DNA from: Euwallacea fornicatus
Lineage: Eukaryota > Arthropoda > Insecta > Coleoptera > Curculionidae
Reading direction: 5' to 3'
Assembly: GCF_040115645.1 (NCBI RefSeq)
Contig: NC_089564.1
Location: forward strand, 372,001-436,000
DNA length: 64,000 nt
The translations under genes were made by a program, and so were the position numbers. Under the pieces are notes generated by a model that was given only the letters and a program-made list of their open reading frames with translations, made no database searches and had not been told where the DNA came from. Of this stretch, positions 1 to 11,447 are shown piece by piece. Every line of letters begins with the position of its first letter. The stretch's first letter is position 1.

Positions 1-1001
1 AAGTTAGACAAGGGCGAGTGTTATTTAATGTCTTGACCGGTATGTGGCGCAATAGAGTTCGTAGCCTTATAATGTATGACGGCACTTTGACAACTGAAAT
101 ATATTTAGAACTAATATTACGTCAATTTCAGGATTGATTTGAAGACGAACCGTCGATTACCGTAACACAGTTATGGTGGCAACACGACGATGCTCCTCCA
201 CACAACGGACGAGACGTAACAAATTGTTCGAATAGTATTTTTCCAAGCCAGAGGATCGAAAACCAGAGACCTCCGAGGTAGCCTGCTAGAAGTCCGGACT
301 TGAGGCCCCTGCATTATTTCATGTGGGGACATCTGCAAAACTAGTTATACCGTAAAATACCAAATAATATTAATGAATTACGACTGAGTTTAATGTGGGA
401 AATGACAGCGATTTTCCATCGATCTATTCAACGTGCGATATTAAGATTACATAAATTCATGGCAAAATACGATGTACATCGAGGCGAATGGCTTTCGATT
501 CGAATACCTTTTGTAGTTTTCTCTCATTATTTCAATAACTATTAATTAAAATATATTTAATTTTTTGAATCTAATTAATCTCATTATGAATATGAATAAA
601 AATTGATAGCTTGTTGTTACTTTTGCATTAACATTTTCCAAATTGAAAATTGCGATAAAATATTTAGGTGCGTATTAAAACCAGAGAACTGATGATGGTC
701 GCTAAATGACAAAACGTCGGAAGTAAAGTCTTATTGTGCCTTCTTCCCCTTCAGAATTGAGAGCCCTAATAATGTCATTTGCTTTCCGATATTTATGGGA
801 ATAACGTCAGAAGGAATCAAAATCGTCATTTTACAGCCTCGGCTTTTTTCGTATCTTTTCGAAACCAGTCGGAATTCTTCAGGCTTTTAAATGGCGTTTC
901 ATCCAACATAAAAATACGCAACTTTACCATAACTGGAACGTCCTCGTATCCCTGATGGTTTCCGAGATGGCCACAGTGGCCCCCCCATTTGAAACACCCT
1001 G
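1..1001 (+). mobile_element. Right part of a Tc1/mariner-superfamily transposon, cut by the window edge
   Basis: The element enters from outside the window and carries a decayed transposase (3-545). Its right end appears to be at 1001: read on the minus strand it starts CAGGGTGTTTCAAATGGG and is followed by TA at 1002-1003, the usual target of this superfamily. About 450 bases separate the transposase end from this terminus. That is long for a mariner but fits the long terminal repeats seen in the relative at 54820-56442. The left end lies outside, so the inverted repeat cannot be tested here. The assignment of the terminus to this transposase is inferred from position and from the shared CAGGGTG-type end. 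Confidence 0.6.
3..545 (+). pseudogene. Decayed DDE transposase (type often annotated with DUF4817)
   Basis: One frame runs through the segment with three in-frame stops (TGA at 135-137, TAG after PPR, TAG after HLQN). It reads as the catalytic half of an insect DDE transposase: a QHDDAPPH block with the second catalytic Asp, the PARSPDLRPL block, a YFMWGHL block, and a C-terminal helical part (INELRLSL, QRAILRLHKF). Counting from the Asp in QHD to the third acidic position gives 41 intervening residues. That third position is His (RPLHYF) where an Asp is expected, so catalysis is lost as well as the frame. The first catalytic Asp and the DNA-binding domain lie outside the window. The family match comes from remembered conserved blocks, not a search. 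Confidence 0.8.
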
Positions 1002-1003
1002 TA

Positions 1004-3079
1004 CATACATCGGGTAAAGTCGCGAATAAGACCGTTCTGGATTCAAATTTATCAATATATATATATTGATACCAAGCCAAACCAGACCATTTTCTGTGTC
1101 TGCTAATACTAATTACTAACGAGTTTAATTGATATATGAATTTGGAAATATGAAGCACAAATATTCAAGATTTAAATATCAAGCACGGATCGGTTTCTGT
1201 TATCATGATTTATTATAGGTTTTATCGTAGATTTAAGAATCGTTTAAGAAATACGAAAATATAATGTTAGACTAATTTGTAACGATCTATTCCTGTCAGA
1301 AACGTTATTTATGGGTTCTATTTCGATGTTGTATCGATGCATTTTAAGTAGATCGTTGGCTGCAGCTCGTACATTTAAGAGAGATATTTCGCTAACAAAA
1401 GCCATCAATGAATGCCAAAAATGTGTAATGCTTTAATTAAGAAAGTTGAGATATCTGTGCTAAATGAAGACAAATGCGAATATGAAAAAATGGCTCGTTC
1501 GATACCATCAAAATATCTTCAAGAAACGTTGTTCAGATTAGAGGAGCGAGCCATTTACGTAGGTTCCTTTATACCTTAACTTGAGAAGTATTTTATTTTA
1601 TTTTATGTTTCTTGCTGCCTCGGAAACTTCCCCATTGTTCTTCGAGGATTGATTCTCAAAGATTTAATTTGAAATGCTATAGGGTTGCTCGGGTTGCCCT
1701 TTTTCTGGAAATTCAAATTTGATTGTTGACAATGGCAAATGTCATAATTAGCTGATTGCAAGATTTAATATTGGCACCTGCCCAAGCTTCAGCAATTTAT
1801 TAGCAATGAGGTATGATCAATATTTTCATTGCGAATATTTAACTGGATTTTTGAAAGTAACGGCTCGCTTGGCATCAATTTATAACTAAGCTGAATCTCC
1901 AGTTAAACTAAAGGTTAACGAAGAACTGACTATAGCTGTTTTATCCCTCCAAACCTGCTTTCCAAATCCGACAAAAATATCTTCCATTTTAATTCGGTAA
2001 TATCTTCGTATATTTCTATAAGCTGACAAAAAGACATTTATGTTGGATAGGAAATATCGCGAATATCGATGAGAATTTATGATAACCTGAATGCTAAAAT
2101 TAGAGCTCAAGTTTGAGCTATCAGTAAGGCTGAGTGCAAAATTACGTATCAATCTTTTGTGAATTTTCACAAGTGTTGCAGTGCAAAGCCTCGTAATTGG
2201 GCGACGAAAGTTATACAGCGAAATTTTCAATGGATAAAATGATGATTCGCCAAAATTGCTGCGTTAGTAAGATTCAGGGTACTTTTTTAATTCGTTTTCT
2301 CTTCCAAATCTAAAGCAGTACCGGTTAAGGTTGATTAAATCGTACGCAAGTTTGCGTAGGATTTAATTTTGCCCGATATACCAACACATGAGCCGTGGGG
2401 GTCGCAAGGAAAAGAGTTAAAAGTATTCAAAGTCAGTTTCCATAATTAACTAGATATACATATACTTTCGCATAATTTTTTGACCAAATAATAGTATAAA
2501 AAATGAAAATAATAATAAATAAAAAAATATAAAAAACAATAAGTACTTGTTTCCTGGAGAGTGGCGGAGTCGTATTAGTTTTTTCCTTTTTAGGGATCGA
2601 TTTTACATCGGATTAGAGAGAAGTAGCCTTTTCGGTAAAAACTCAACTTTTGCGCTCAATAATAGCTTGTTTAATCAAACATAAATTTTTACCTTAAGGA
2701 GGTCAATGAATCATCGAAATATTACTTTGCAGAGCAACTCAAAAATTAGCAAATTTAAAGAAATAAAATTACAAATGCTTCATTTTTCAATTACCTTGTA
2801 CAATTATAATGTTTCCTTGGCTCATATAATCCCTTGTCGCCTTGTAAGGAATATTCTATCGACCTTAATTAACTTTTTATGGTAACTCGTTGAAAACCAT
2901 AAGATGGCCTTTCAAAGTATGAAAAATACGTGCAGATTACATCCTTCACAAAAAGTTAATGTCGAACGAGGTGTTAAATATGTATAACTTTTTTCCTTGT
3001 TAGCAAATTTGCATTTTATTTACGATTGTATTCAATTAACCAAATTAATAAAAAGTTATCAAAATTAACATTTTAAAAG
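1004..3079. other. No gene seen; AT-rich sequence with one hairpin
   Basis: Both strands were read and no recognisable coding block was found. The one structure worth noting is an inverted repeat at 1488-1500 and 1544-1556 (arms start AAATGGCTCG, 12 of 13 positions pair, loop of 43 bases). The rest is AT-rich with short homopolymer runs and frequent stops. Confidence 0.5.
1488..1556. repeat. Inverted repeat, 13-bp arms
   Basis: AAATGGCTCGTTC at 1488-1500 pairs with GAGCGAGCCATTT at 1544-1556 with a single mismatch. The loop shows no long further pairing, so this is a weak hairpin and not a clear microRNA precursor. Confidence 0.5.
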
Positions 3080-3145
3080 TAATATTATTTATTGGTGGAT
3101 TAAGCGTTTGTTTGATGTTATAAAAATGTTAAACTACACATGTGT
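3080..3145 (+). repeat. Interspersed repeat copy A (partner at 56928-57000)
   Basis: A block centred on TTAAGCGTTT, TTTGATGT, a run of A and ACATG matches 56928-57000 in the same orientation, at roughly 70 percent by eye over about 65 bases. Two diverged copies 54 kb apart suggest an interspersed repeat. No ends or target duplications were found. Confidence 0.45.
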
Positions 3146-3245
3146 CACATTATTATTTAAAAAATTATGTATTGGGTGAGTATTTATCGACTGGTAGGCG
3201 ACCCACCGATTAGAACCCATAAAACGCTATTTTTCCGCCAGAATA

Positions 3246-3275
3246 ATATGCAACGTACACATGTATGTTGCATAT
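3246..3275. repeat. 30-bp imperfect palindrome
   Basis: ATATGCAAC at 3246-3254 and GTTGCATAT at 3267-3275 are perfect complements, and the 12 bases between them are also nearly self-complementary (two mismatched pairs in all). It lies 100 bases past repeat copy A and could be a remnant of a transposon end or a dimeric protein site. Confidence 0.6.
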
Positions 3276-3290
3276 CGTTTCGATAACACG

Positions 3291-5507
3291 ATAAATTAGA
3301 CCAAACGAATAGAAAATATTCATTTGACTTTCCTTATTGACTGATTTTTACGTTATTTTCTCAAATAGTTCGTTTAATAACTATCACAGAAAAAATTCTA
3401 TAGCTCAGAACTTCAAAAATTTTGTGGTGGTAGAAGGGACCTGACCTGACCTAAGGTGAACCCTAGTTGTGTGAGAGGAGTTATCATCAAATAATATCAC
3501 AGAATAAACAAACGTTTTGCGCTGCGTCGTAAGAATGGCAAATGATAAAATTCCATTAAGGGATTGGAAAGTCCTCAGTCGTTAGCGTTCTCAAACACAA
3601 CTCTGAAAAACTACTCAAGTCACAAAGCACGGTGATCTATGAAGGATAACGGAAATTAACGTACTTCACCGTGTGATTTTATGTCCCCCAGATAATTCAG
3701 AATTACACCAACAATTCCAATATAAAAGCACACATATTATAACGAGTTTCCGACAGTACGTGAACTAATTTAAAAGGCACCAAGTACTCCCTGAGCTATT
3801 ATAACATAGCCAGAGCTTTACTGAAGCTAGAAATGGGCAACATTTAGATGTAAACTACCACTTTCGACACACCCAGCTTGAATTCCACATCCCATGAAGA
3901 ACCATCTCTATAAATTACCAGTTACGAATGCCCGATCTCTGTTAATGTAATTTGTCTTTTGGACATTAATCCTTCGGAAATCGGTTAAAGATTTATTTCG
4001 ACACGGCCGAACACTTGAAATTTGCTTGAAGATATTTCAGCATGTTTCGAATTGCTTTCTAGCCTTCAAGATAAGGAAGATGCTGGTATCTGATGCTTCT
4101 AATGGGATTGTGAATTTAACGGGAAAAACATTTAGATTTTGTAAATTATTCGGAATCTTTAACACGTGATTTGGTAGGTAGTATTCTGGTATAGCCGCAT
4201 TAGTTGAAGGCAAAAAGCATTTCCAAGCTGTGACATATCTCCTCCTAGCTGTTTAACATTAAGTGGAAATCGTTCCCATTCATCTATCAATCAACCTACA
4301 AGACCAGACAAAAATAAGCATTTCCAAAGCTAAACACATTTAATCGAGCCGTATTGTGCATTTCCAACTCCATTTTTGAATCACCTCGAAGGGTACCACA
4401 AAAATGCGTCCAAGGTTCCAAGTGTGAGAACCATATGGTTCCGGCCGAGAACTTTGTCAACCGACAATCGCATTCCTGACTTCCATTCACTGGTACCGGA
4501 GGGACTTTCACTTCGCGCCTTCCACGGCTTGCGTCACGATTAAAATCATTTGATCACTGAAGGAAACACCTTTCGATTATTTTCTTATGGTTATGTTGGG
4601 GAAATATCTATTGAAGTTGATTGTTCAGTGGGAGACGTTGGCTTAAGTCACAAAGTTTATTATTCAGTATCGAATTTACATATTAAGTGAACAATCACCT
4701 ACATGAAAACGAGACAACTTCTGGATGGTACGGCCATTTACAAGATGCAACCAGTTACGAACTGCATAGTTTTGTAGTTCGAGTGGGAAGTTGCGAAATG
4801 AGCGAAATCTAACAATTGAACACGAGTTTCATAATGGTATTTTCCGAAACTCTGTTGGTGTTTAGACAGGAATAATGGTTCAATTCGTACGTTTTGGCTT
4901 ATTTGTTAACAACGTTCCGTGTTAATTTTGTGACGTTCCTTAAGTAACACCAGTTTTAACCGTTAATTTCATAAGAAGCGGTCGTTCAAAATTAAAAAAT
5001 GGGGTGACATTGAAAAGGCACTGGAACGTTAAATATGACACAATTATTCATTTCGTGAATAGTAGAGCAATAATATCAAATAAAGTATCGCTGTTATAAA
5101 ACTAGCAAATTTATGGATTCAATATTGTCCGTTTTCAGGGCTTTTAACAAAGAGATTTATGACATATCATTTGGCAGTAATGCTGACAACATCAAAGAGC
5201 ACATATCAAAAAACGGAATCTAAAGAGCTTTATTTCGCTACCACTTTGAGGTAATAACAGTAAAGCTGTCATTTCGATTGCGACTACAAAAATTATAAGA
5301 TGGAAGGAGAGGTATGGGCTGAACGTAATTTTAATCGTACAGAGTGGCATTAGGCTAAGTGCATTAGAATTAAAGTTTTTTTATTTTAAATGAGATGTTG
5401 TTTTATTTTAAGATTCATCGCAAATTTCAAGATTACATCCTCTCCTTAAATAAATTTCGACCTTTGAAACAGGAGTGGAAGTTTGTACAATTTCGACCAT
5501 ATATGTA
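3291..5507. other. No confirmed gene; one exon-like open frame inside
   Basis: The stretch is mostly AT-rich with no recognised domain. A GC-richer part around 4340-4560 holds the open frame described separately. A short run near 3430-3470 contains CCTGACCTGACCTAA, a GGTTAGG-like motif common in insect repeats but too short to call. Confidence 0.4.
4296..4557 (-). other. Open frame of about 86 codons, unknown, possibly coding
   Basis: On the minus strand the frame is open from just after a TGA near 4560 to a TAG at 4296. Base composition is clearly richer in GC than the surroundings. The product would contain CDC and FCG cysteines and a W-rich stretch (IWFSHLEPWTHF), which looks more protein-like than most chance frames here. 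A pyrimidine run followed by CAG lies just upstream on the minus strand, but using it as an acceptor would place the TGA in frame, so exon status is not supported. Frames of this length are expected by chance several times in this window. I do not recognise a family. Confidence 0.15.
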
Positions 5508-5530
5508 TATACATACATACATACATACAT
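5508..5530. repeat. Microsatellite (ATAC)n
   Basis: About six direct ATAC units preceded by a TATATGTATAT run. Confidence 0.9.
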
Positions 5531-5868
5531 AGAGGGATAAAAGTCCCGCATAAATTCGTTAAAATTTCAAAGAAATATTTTTCATGGAAATGTTGGAACA
5601 CGTTAAACATTGTTTTAGTTGTGCATTTTTTAACGTAACAGACATGCATACAAGATTTCCCATGTGGTAGATAAGTGTAGTTTTTCATTTCTTTCTTGTC
5701 GAACCCCATCTACGTTATGACGTCTATGAGTTCTTCACGAAATTCTGATCATAGTTCATGTAACATACTCTTGTCTGAATTGAACAATTTTCGAAACAAA
5801 AATAGAAAAAATAAAAATAACAGTTGAACTATTAATATTTAAAAAATAACAATACAAACTACCGCAAT

Positions 5869-6130
5869 TTAATGTATTAAGTGTTCGAATTGTGCCGCGT
5901 TGATTTCCTGATAGTAGGTAAGCTGCTATTCAAATTTCTCAATAGCTCTTCTTATCATTCGAGTGGGTATTTGTTGAGCTTTTTGGGCAATTTTGTTTTT
6001 TAATTCCTCCATATTGTTAGGCATGTTTAAATACATCCTATGTTTCAGATAACCGCATTGAACAAATCCTCAGGAGCGTAGTCAGGCGATCTAACAGGCT
6101 CTCCAGTTGCCCCCTACATCCGATCTATTA
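5869..6130 (-). pseudogene. C-terminal scrap of a DUF4817-like DDE transposase
   Basis: Read on the minus strand, an early part gives GEPVRSPDYAPED, the SPDL-type block that carries the third catalytic acid. A frame change follows, and the next part gives GYLKHRMYLNMPNNMEELKN, then AQKAQQIPTRMIRRAIEKFE, an in-frame stop, and a terminal NAAQFEHLIH before TAA at 5869-5871. The order SPD-x-P-x-D, then a GYLK block, then a helical tail ending in FEHL matches the C-terminus of this family. At least one frameshift and two stops make it dead. No N-terminal half and no clear transposon ends were found around it. Confidence 0.75.
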
Positions 6131-7548
6131 ATGGATTTATTACTCTTAAATGGATATGTTACACGAAATGTGTTGAGAATGTATCAAAAAGCTCAAAAAC
6201 GTCATAATATATCTAGAGTTCTATAAGAAAAAAATTAAGAAGTATTTTTATCTACTACATGAGTAACCATGTGTGCATGTCTCTTACTTAATCAAAAAAT
6301 GCACAATTAAAACCAATATTTGACGAGTTCTAATATTTTCAATTTTTAACGAATTTATGCGCGACATTTAATCTTCTATGTATGCCAATCATGCTCAATA
6401 ATATGAAATTATTTACATCATAAAGAAGCATGTGAAATGCTCTTCAGAATATCGCGGTGTCAATTTACTTTTTAAAAGAAGCAACATTTTCCATCATAAC
6501 CTGAACTAACCTGAACTTTGTTGGGTACTCGAATTTCAACGTTTAATGATTATGAATTCACTTAAATTTTAAGCTTAACATCATGCTACAATTCAAAACT
6601 CTTAAAAACTTGCAGATAGTCCTAAATATGTGCTACGAGAGTTGTAGTCACGCGTAGAGCAGCATCAGTTCAAACTGTGTTCTTCGGTAAATGTGGTTGT
6701 CACCTTGACCAAATACCATTGCTCTTAGGTACTTTATTCCCGATTGGTTCGTGGTATAGTATTTCTAAACAATACTACAGTTTGAAAAAATCAGAAATTG
6801 AAATTCCGCATTATTATATATCATATTCTTATAAGTAAAAAGAATTTGTACAGCCTGTATAATGGCATATGACAGTTCCATTTTTCATTTCATTATTTAG
6901 TAGAATAATGCTGAAATCAATCGTCGAATGCCAAAGTGAAGAGCTCTCTTCGCGCGTCTACAAGTTGACAACTTGATCACCAAATCTCACAATTTAGATA
7001 AATTTGAATCAAACTAAGAAAATTTTAAAAACCAAATTATAGCGCACTTCTCATAAGGAACTGAGCGATTGCTTTGCTCTTAGTAATGCCTCCGGTCAGC
7101 GAGGGCATTTGATTTAATTTTTGAAAATATCCACTTAATTTCAATCAAACTCATAATTTAGGAAAATATTTGATCACACGGCTCAAGGTTCATGTTGAGA
7201 GTCGTTAAAATCAAATGTAGGAAGTTTTTTAATTGAAATTAACGTTTTTGCTTTCATGGTGCATTATTCAAACTTTATTTAATGTGCGCCGTTAAAATAC
7301 ATCTATTTAAACATGATATTTACTTCGAGTATCATCTAATGGTGTGTTAACGTTGACGTGACAATCCATGATGGATGCCCGCAGCTGGAAGAAGAACGGG
7401 ATGTCTTTGAGCAAATATGATTTGTGATGTGAAAAGCTAAAGGAGCAACCTACAATTCTACAAAAATCTTCATTGCAGTTCTGAATGTAGCGATAAAATT
7501 TTAAATTTTTGAAATCGGGAAGAAAAACCAATGTAACAAAATAATGCA
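6131..7548. other. No gene seen
   Basis: AT-rich sequence without recognisable protein blocks or RNA genes. GCCTCCGGTCAGCGAGG near 7089-7105 is a small GC-rich spot with weak self-pairing. Confidence 0.45.
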
Positions 7549-7550
7549 TA

Positions 7551-7740
7551 CAGTGTGTCCCATCGGCAGAAATAGAAGTTAACCTCTATCACGTTTTTTA
7601 GGAAATTTTCATTTTTCAAAAAAATTACATTAGTAGATAATCGCACGATTGTCCTATCCTCTTGTTCAAACAAAGGTAGGACAATGTTCATTTTATTTGC
7701 CAGGGCATACATGAGCATTCAGGAAGGCACTAGAGGACTC
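7551..7740 (+). repeat. Short repeat with a TA plus CAGTGTGTCCC end
   Basis: TA at 7549-7550 is followed by CAGTGTGTCCCATCGGCAG. This end resembles the CAGGGTGTCC termini seen elsewhere in the window (18843, 19446, 49119). The other end was not found, so the right limit is arbitrary. It is probably a non-autonomous DNA transposon relic. Confidence 0.3.
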
Positions 7741-8579
7741 AAGAACAACTTATAGAACATAATTTTTTGGCATTTTATAAAAAATACTATTCGGTTATAC
7801 TGAACAATCCTCAATGTTGCTAAATGTTCAACTAGAGTAACTAAAACTGCCTGCAAGTACTCAATACATCAGAAGTTGTCACATTCTTTCAATCAACATC
7901 TTGAAATTTGAATTGGTACTTGAAATATTACTAATTTTTCAGCTTTTTCACGTTGAATTTAACGATATTACTTGAATAAAAGAAATCCAGTATAAGTTTG
8001 TTGACTGGTCGCAAAATGATCTTGGAATCTGTATGCTCCCGGAATCTTCTTAAAGATTTAAAAGATTTAATTAATATCTGTTAAGGAGATTTGTTGCAAT
8101 AACAAGAGAAACATTTCTAATAACAGGTCTGATTCAGCAATAAAGGGATTCGTCAAATGACGACAGAGTTAAAAAAAAAAACAAAATAAGCGCCTAACAA
8201 TATGGCTGGAAGCTTCTAGTCACTGCAGCTTAAAACGTTTTCTAATGAAGATATCTGTTCGAAGAGGCTTGGGCACATTAGAGAACACGCTTGTGACATA
8301 TGAAAATAAATTAACAATTTAAAGTCACCAAAGAATTTCACAAAAATAATTTATTAACAAGTCAACATCGACAATAAATCGGCAGTAAATAAAGCAGGTG
8401 TTCCTTTTAGTATAATACGAACGAATGCTCGATACAGAGCATTCCGTAACTTATACGTAGGAACACTGATTTATTCTTACTAATTTAATGTTAATGATCT
8501 CACCTAACATCTTAAATTTATTTTATTGAAATATTTAATCTTACGGCTGCATCTTTAAATTTATAAGCGTTGTTATGCA
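7741..8579. other. No gene seen
   Basis: AT-rich sequence between the 7.55 kb repeat and the first mariner, with no coding block or structured element I can support. Confidence 0.45.
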
Positions 8580-9571
8580 CAAGGATAATTCCAGAAATAC
8601 CCGACCTGACATATAGATGGCGCCTATTTTTTTTAAAGTTGGCCTATATTACAAAGACCTAACCTTTGAAAAGTTCTGCCCGAAGTTCGAAAGTGCTTTG
8701 TTGATTTGTGTTTATTTTGGAACCGTTTTTATTGAACGCTTTCGGAATTTTAGCGAACATGGGAAAAATTGGTCATCGATACGTCATTCAATAGTCTTAA
8801 AGTACTGGACACCGCATTTTGACCGAACAATTGGATATAACCCGTGCGCAAGATGGGTGCCGCAATTTCTCACAATTGAACAAAAACAGCGTCATGAGTA
8901 TATTTCAAGGCAGTGTTGGCAAAGTTTCCCAGCAATAAAGCCCAGTTTTTGCGTGGATTCATAACCATGGATGAAACATGGGTTCATCATTTCATACTTG
9001 AAAGGAGAGAGCAGTCGAAACAATGGACTCAAAGAGGAGATTGGGATCCAAAGCAGGGAAAGCGGTTTTCATCTGCAGGACAGGTGACAGCGTCAGTTTT
9101 TTTGGGGTGCACGAGGGACAATTTATATTGACTATCTCCCTAAAGGGCAAACAATAAACCGAGGACACTATAGAAATTTATTGCAGTGTTCGAGCTTACG
9201 AAATTAGGAAAAAGCGACCGCATTTGGAGGAAAAGAAAATCTTGTTTCATGGAGGCTACGCAGCAGTCCACACTTCGGTCATCGCGATGGCCAAAATCAA
9301 TCAACTCGGTTTCGAAGTTTTTGCTACTCGTCATATTCGCCAGATTTAGTCCCGTTAGACAATTTTTTATTTCCAAACTTGAGAAAATGACTCGGTGGAG
9401 TCTGAGCTGATACTCATTTTGAAACACTCACAACTTCTTACTATAAACAGGGTATAAAACATGGCTGGAAAAAGTGAATCAATCTCGAAGCAGCCTATAC
9501 TCAGATGTAATGAAATATTTTCCATTTTTTTTTCTTTAAGTGTTTGTCGGATATTTCTGGAACTGTCCTCG
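8580..9571 (+). mobile_element. Internally deleted mellifera-like mariner (copy A)
   Basis: The left end CAAGGATAATTCCAGAAA and the right end, whose complement starts CGAGGACAGTTCCAGAAA, are inverted repeats of about 26 bases. They match the termini of the mariner at 41128-42424, so the two are copies of one family. At 992 bp this copy is about 300 bp shorter than that one, with losses in the N-terminal half of the transposase. Flanking TA duplications have decayed. The right side near 9440-9540 keeps only traces of the transposase C-terminus. Confidence 0.8.
8740..9420 (+). pseudogene. Mariner transposase, truncated and frameshifted
   Basis: Mariner blocks appear in order: EQKQRHEYIS, then FITMDETWVHHF (first catalytic Asp intact), GDWDPKQGKRFSSAGQ, then, after a frame change, DYLPKGQTIN, then a second catalytic block that reads FHGGYAAVHTS where the family has HQDN, then AMAKINQLGFE, and SPDLVPLDNFLF with the third Asp present. 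The second catalytic Asp is therefore lost and several stops interrupt the frame. The helix-turn-helix region is largely missing. By comparison with the related copy at 41.1-42.4 kb it belongs to the DD34D mariners, mellifera-like group. Confidence 0.85.
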
Positions 9572-11245
9572 TCTATACGATCCGTCATTGACCAGATCAT
9601 CAACCCGTATCAGATGGAATAGTTATAGGTATAAATGCGTATACGTTCGCAGCGTTGCAACTGAATTATTACTGCTTTATTAACGGGGAGCCATATACAG
9701 GAGAAATGATCATTTTTCTCCATTGGCGTTCCCCCTCCTGATCATCAAGCCTTCACATGATACACTTTTCTAGTGGTCTGAAAGGTTAGCATCAGCATCC
9801 GATGTCTTGGAACGAAATGTTCACGTGACCAGCGGGTGCAATCGTGCAAGAATAGTGCCACTATTCGCAATATCTGCATGAGATTTGTCGTGTTCTTGTT
9901 GTAACGTTTTGCATTTAACATATTCGTTTATCGTAGTTCCCGACCTGACCAGAGATCGGAAGCGTGAGATTCCGAATAAGACAAGACTTTGTTTTATTGT
10001 AATTTGCTGGGTTTTGTTGTTTCAGCAGTTTATATGGTCGCAAATATGATGTCGTAATTTTCGAAGCCATCTCAGAGATTAAACTTGATTTATGTTCTTA
10101 GAATATATATAATTTAATGCAACTTTCCTTGGAAAATTGCATGGTGACGTTAGCTTACATCACATCTAAACTTTGGAAACATCGCAGAACCAGCAGGTAT
10201 TTCCTTCTCCGAAACATCGAAGATACCATTAATGACCATCCACATGACGAGATCACGAAACGCCATCAGGTAACCTTTCCAATTTGCATTGATCCGAGAG
10301 TGCTTCATCATCCTAAATTTCCCAACAGGTGTTTGAGGTCCATATTTATGAAGACAAACACTCGACGAACGAGCGTGTCCGTGCATTGTTAATAAGAAAC
10401 CATCGATGATAATTCATCTTGGTATTAATGTCAATAGTTACGAAACCTCTAGGATCTATATCCAATTATTATTAAATTATTTAAAAAATACTATCAGAAC
10501 TGTTATCAATCAATGTCTTTGACGTGTTCGGTCTTTGCCCAATTATTTCACCCGTTAAAGACGATCCATGTATGTATTACGTGAAATGACCGTTTAGTAA
10601 CCGTCAGGCAATGTGGTTGCAGAGGACTATTACAATTTTTTTATGTGGTTTAATCCCAACGTATTAAATTGATTAAAGCTCCTACAAAATCGTTATTGCT
10701 CAAAATTTTTCATTAAAATTTTGTACAAGCCCGTTTTGAGGGGTGGTCAATTCAGTGGCGCGCACGGATTTTTTTTAATCGCCAGTAGTAGTCATAGTAG
10801 GCCTTAAATTTTATATCAACCAGGCCATTTTTGCTGAAAATGTGTACTTTATCAAGCTCTATAATTAAAAAAAAAATCCGGGCTAAAACGCAGAATCAAT
10901 AAACTTTTTACAGGCTGACCCCAAAACAAATGGGTCACACTATAAATATATATATATAACTTGTTTAAATATCTCATATCATTTTAAACGCAATAAATGG
11001 ATTTTCTGCCTATAACATTATTCAAACTAAGAGGATTTGCATTAATTTCAAGTAAATACATTTAAGTTGAGAGTATAGACCGATACAAGAGTAATAGGAC
11101 ATTTATGTGAAATGAAAGATCATTTGAAGTAGAGTCTATTTAGCCTTTTAAACTTTAACGATCTACGAGAGTATATACTCAACATGAAAATTTGGAATTT
11201 TCAAGTTAATATGAAAATTACATGTGTACGGCTGTAATAAAGGAA
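9572..11245. other. No confirmed gene; palindromes and a stem-forming AT tract
   Basis: Items seen: a near-palindrome GGAGAAATGATCATTTTTCT at 9700-9719, and an inverted repeat with arms at 10765-10779 and 10864-10880 (CGG followed by T-run and AAT against its complement). The span 10117-10392 is GC-richer and open on both strands for about 80-90 codons, but matches no family I know and is not longer than chance predicts. Nothing else was recognised. Confidence 0.4.
10765..10880. repeat. Inverted repeat around an 84-base loop
   Basis: CGGATTTTTTTTAAT and its complement ATTAAAAAAAAAATCCG form arms that differ by two T residues. The T-rich core makes chance pairing easier. It may be a small MITE-like relic together with TGACCC and GGGTCA hexamers at 10917 and 10932. 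Confidence 0.35.
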
Positions 11246-11348
11246 TAAGGTGAATTTTTCACTTAAACTTCGAGGAGACTAAAAAATTATGAAGCTTTTT
11301 TTGTACGCTGGTAGCACTATCTGTGACATCTATGCAAAATTTCATATG

Positions 11349-11397
11349 AAAGAGAGGGGAAGAGAGAGAGGAGGAGAGAGAGGAGGAGAGAGAGAGA
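11349..11397 (+). repeat. GA-rich microsatellite
   Basis: Purine tract of GAGA and GAGG units inside the 5' part of mariner copy B. It is either an expansion after insertion or a later insertion. Confidence 0.85.
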
Positions 11398-11447
11398 CCC
11401 TCGCTTGTTTTTGTAAACACACAAACGTGAATTTTTCGATTTTTACT

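Noticed and set aside
9610..9950. Possible LTR of a copia-like retrotransposon
   Set aside because: AATAAAGC on the minus strand and GC-richer composition hinted at an LTR, but no second copy, primer-binding site, polypurine tract or polyprotein could be found.
9953..9962. AGATCGGAAG resembles the start of a sequencing adapter
   Set aside because: The bases that follow (CGTGAGATT) do not continue the adapter, and the flanks on both sides look like ordinary genomic sequence.
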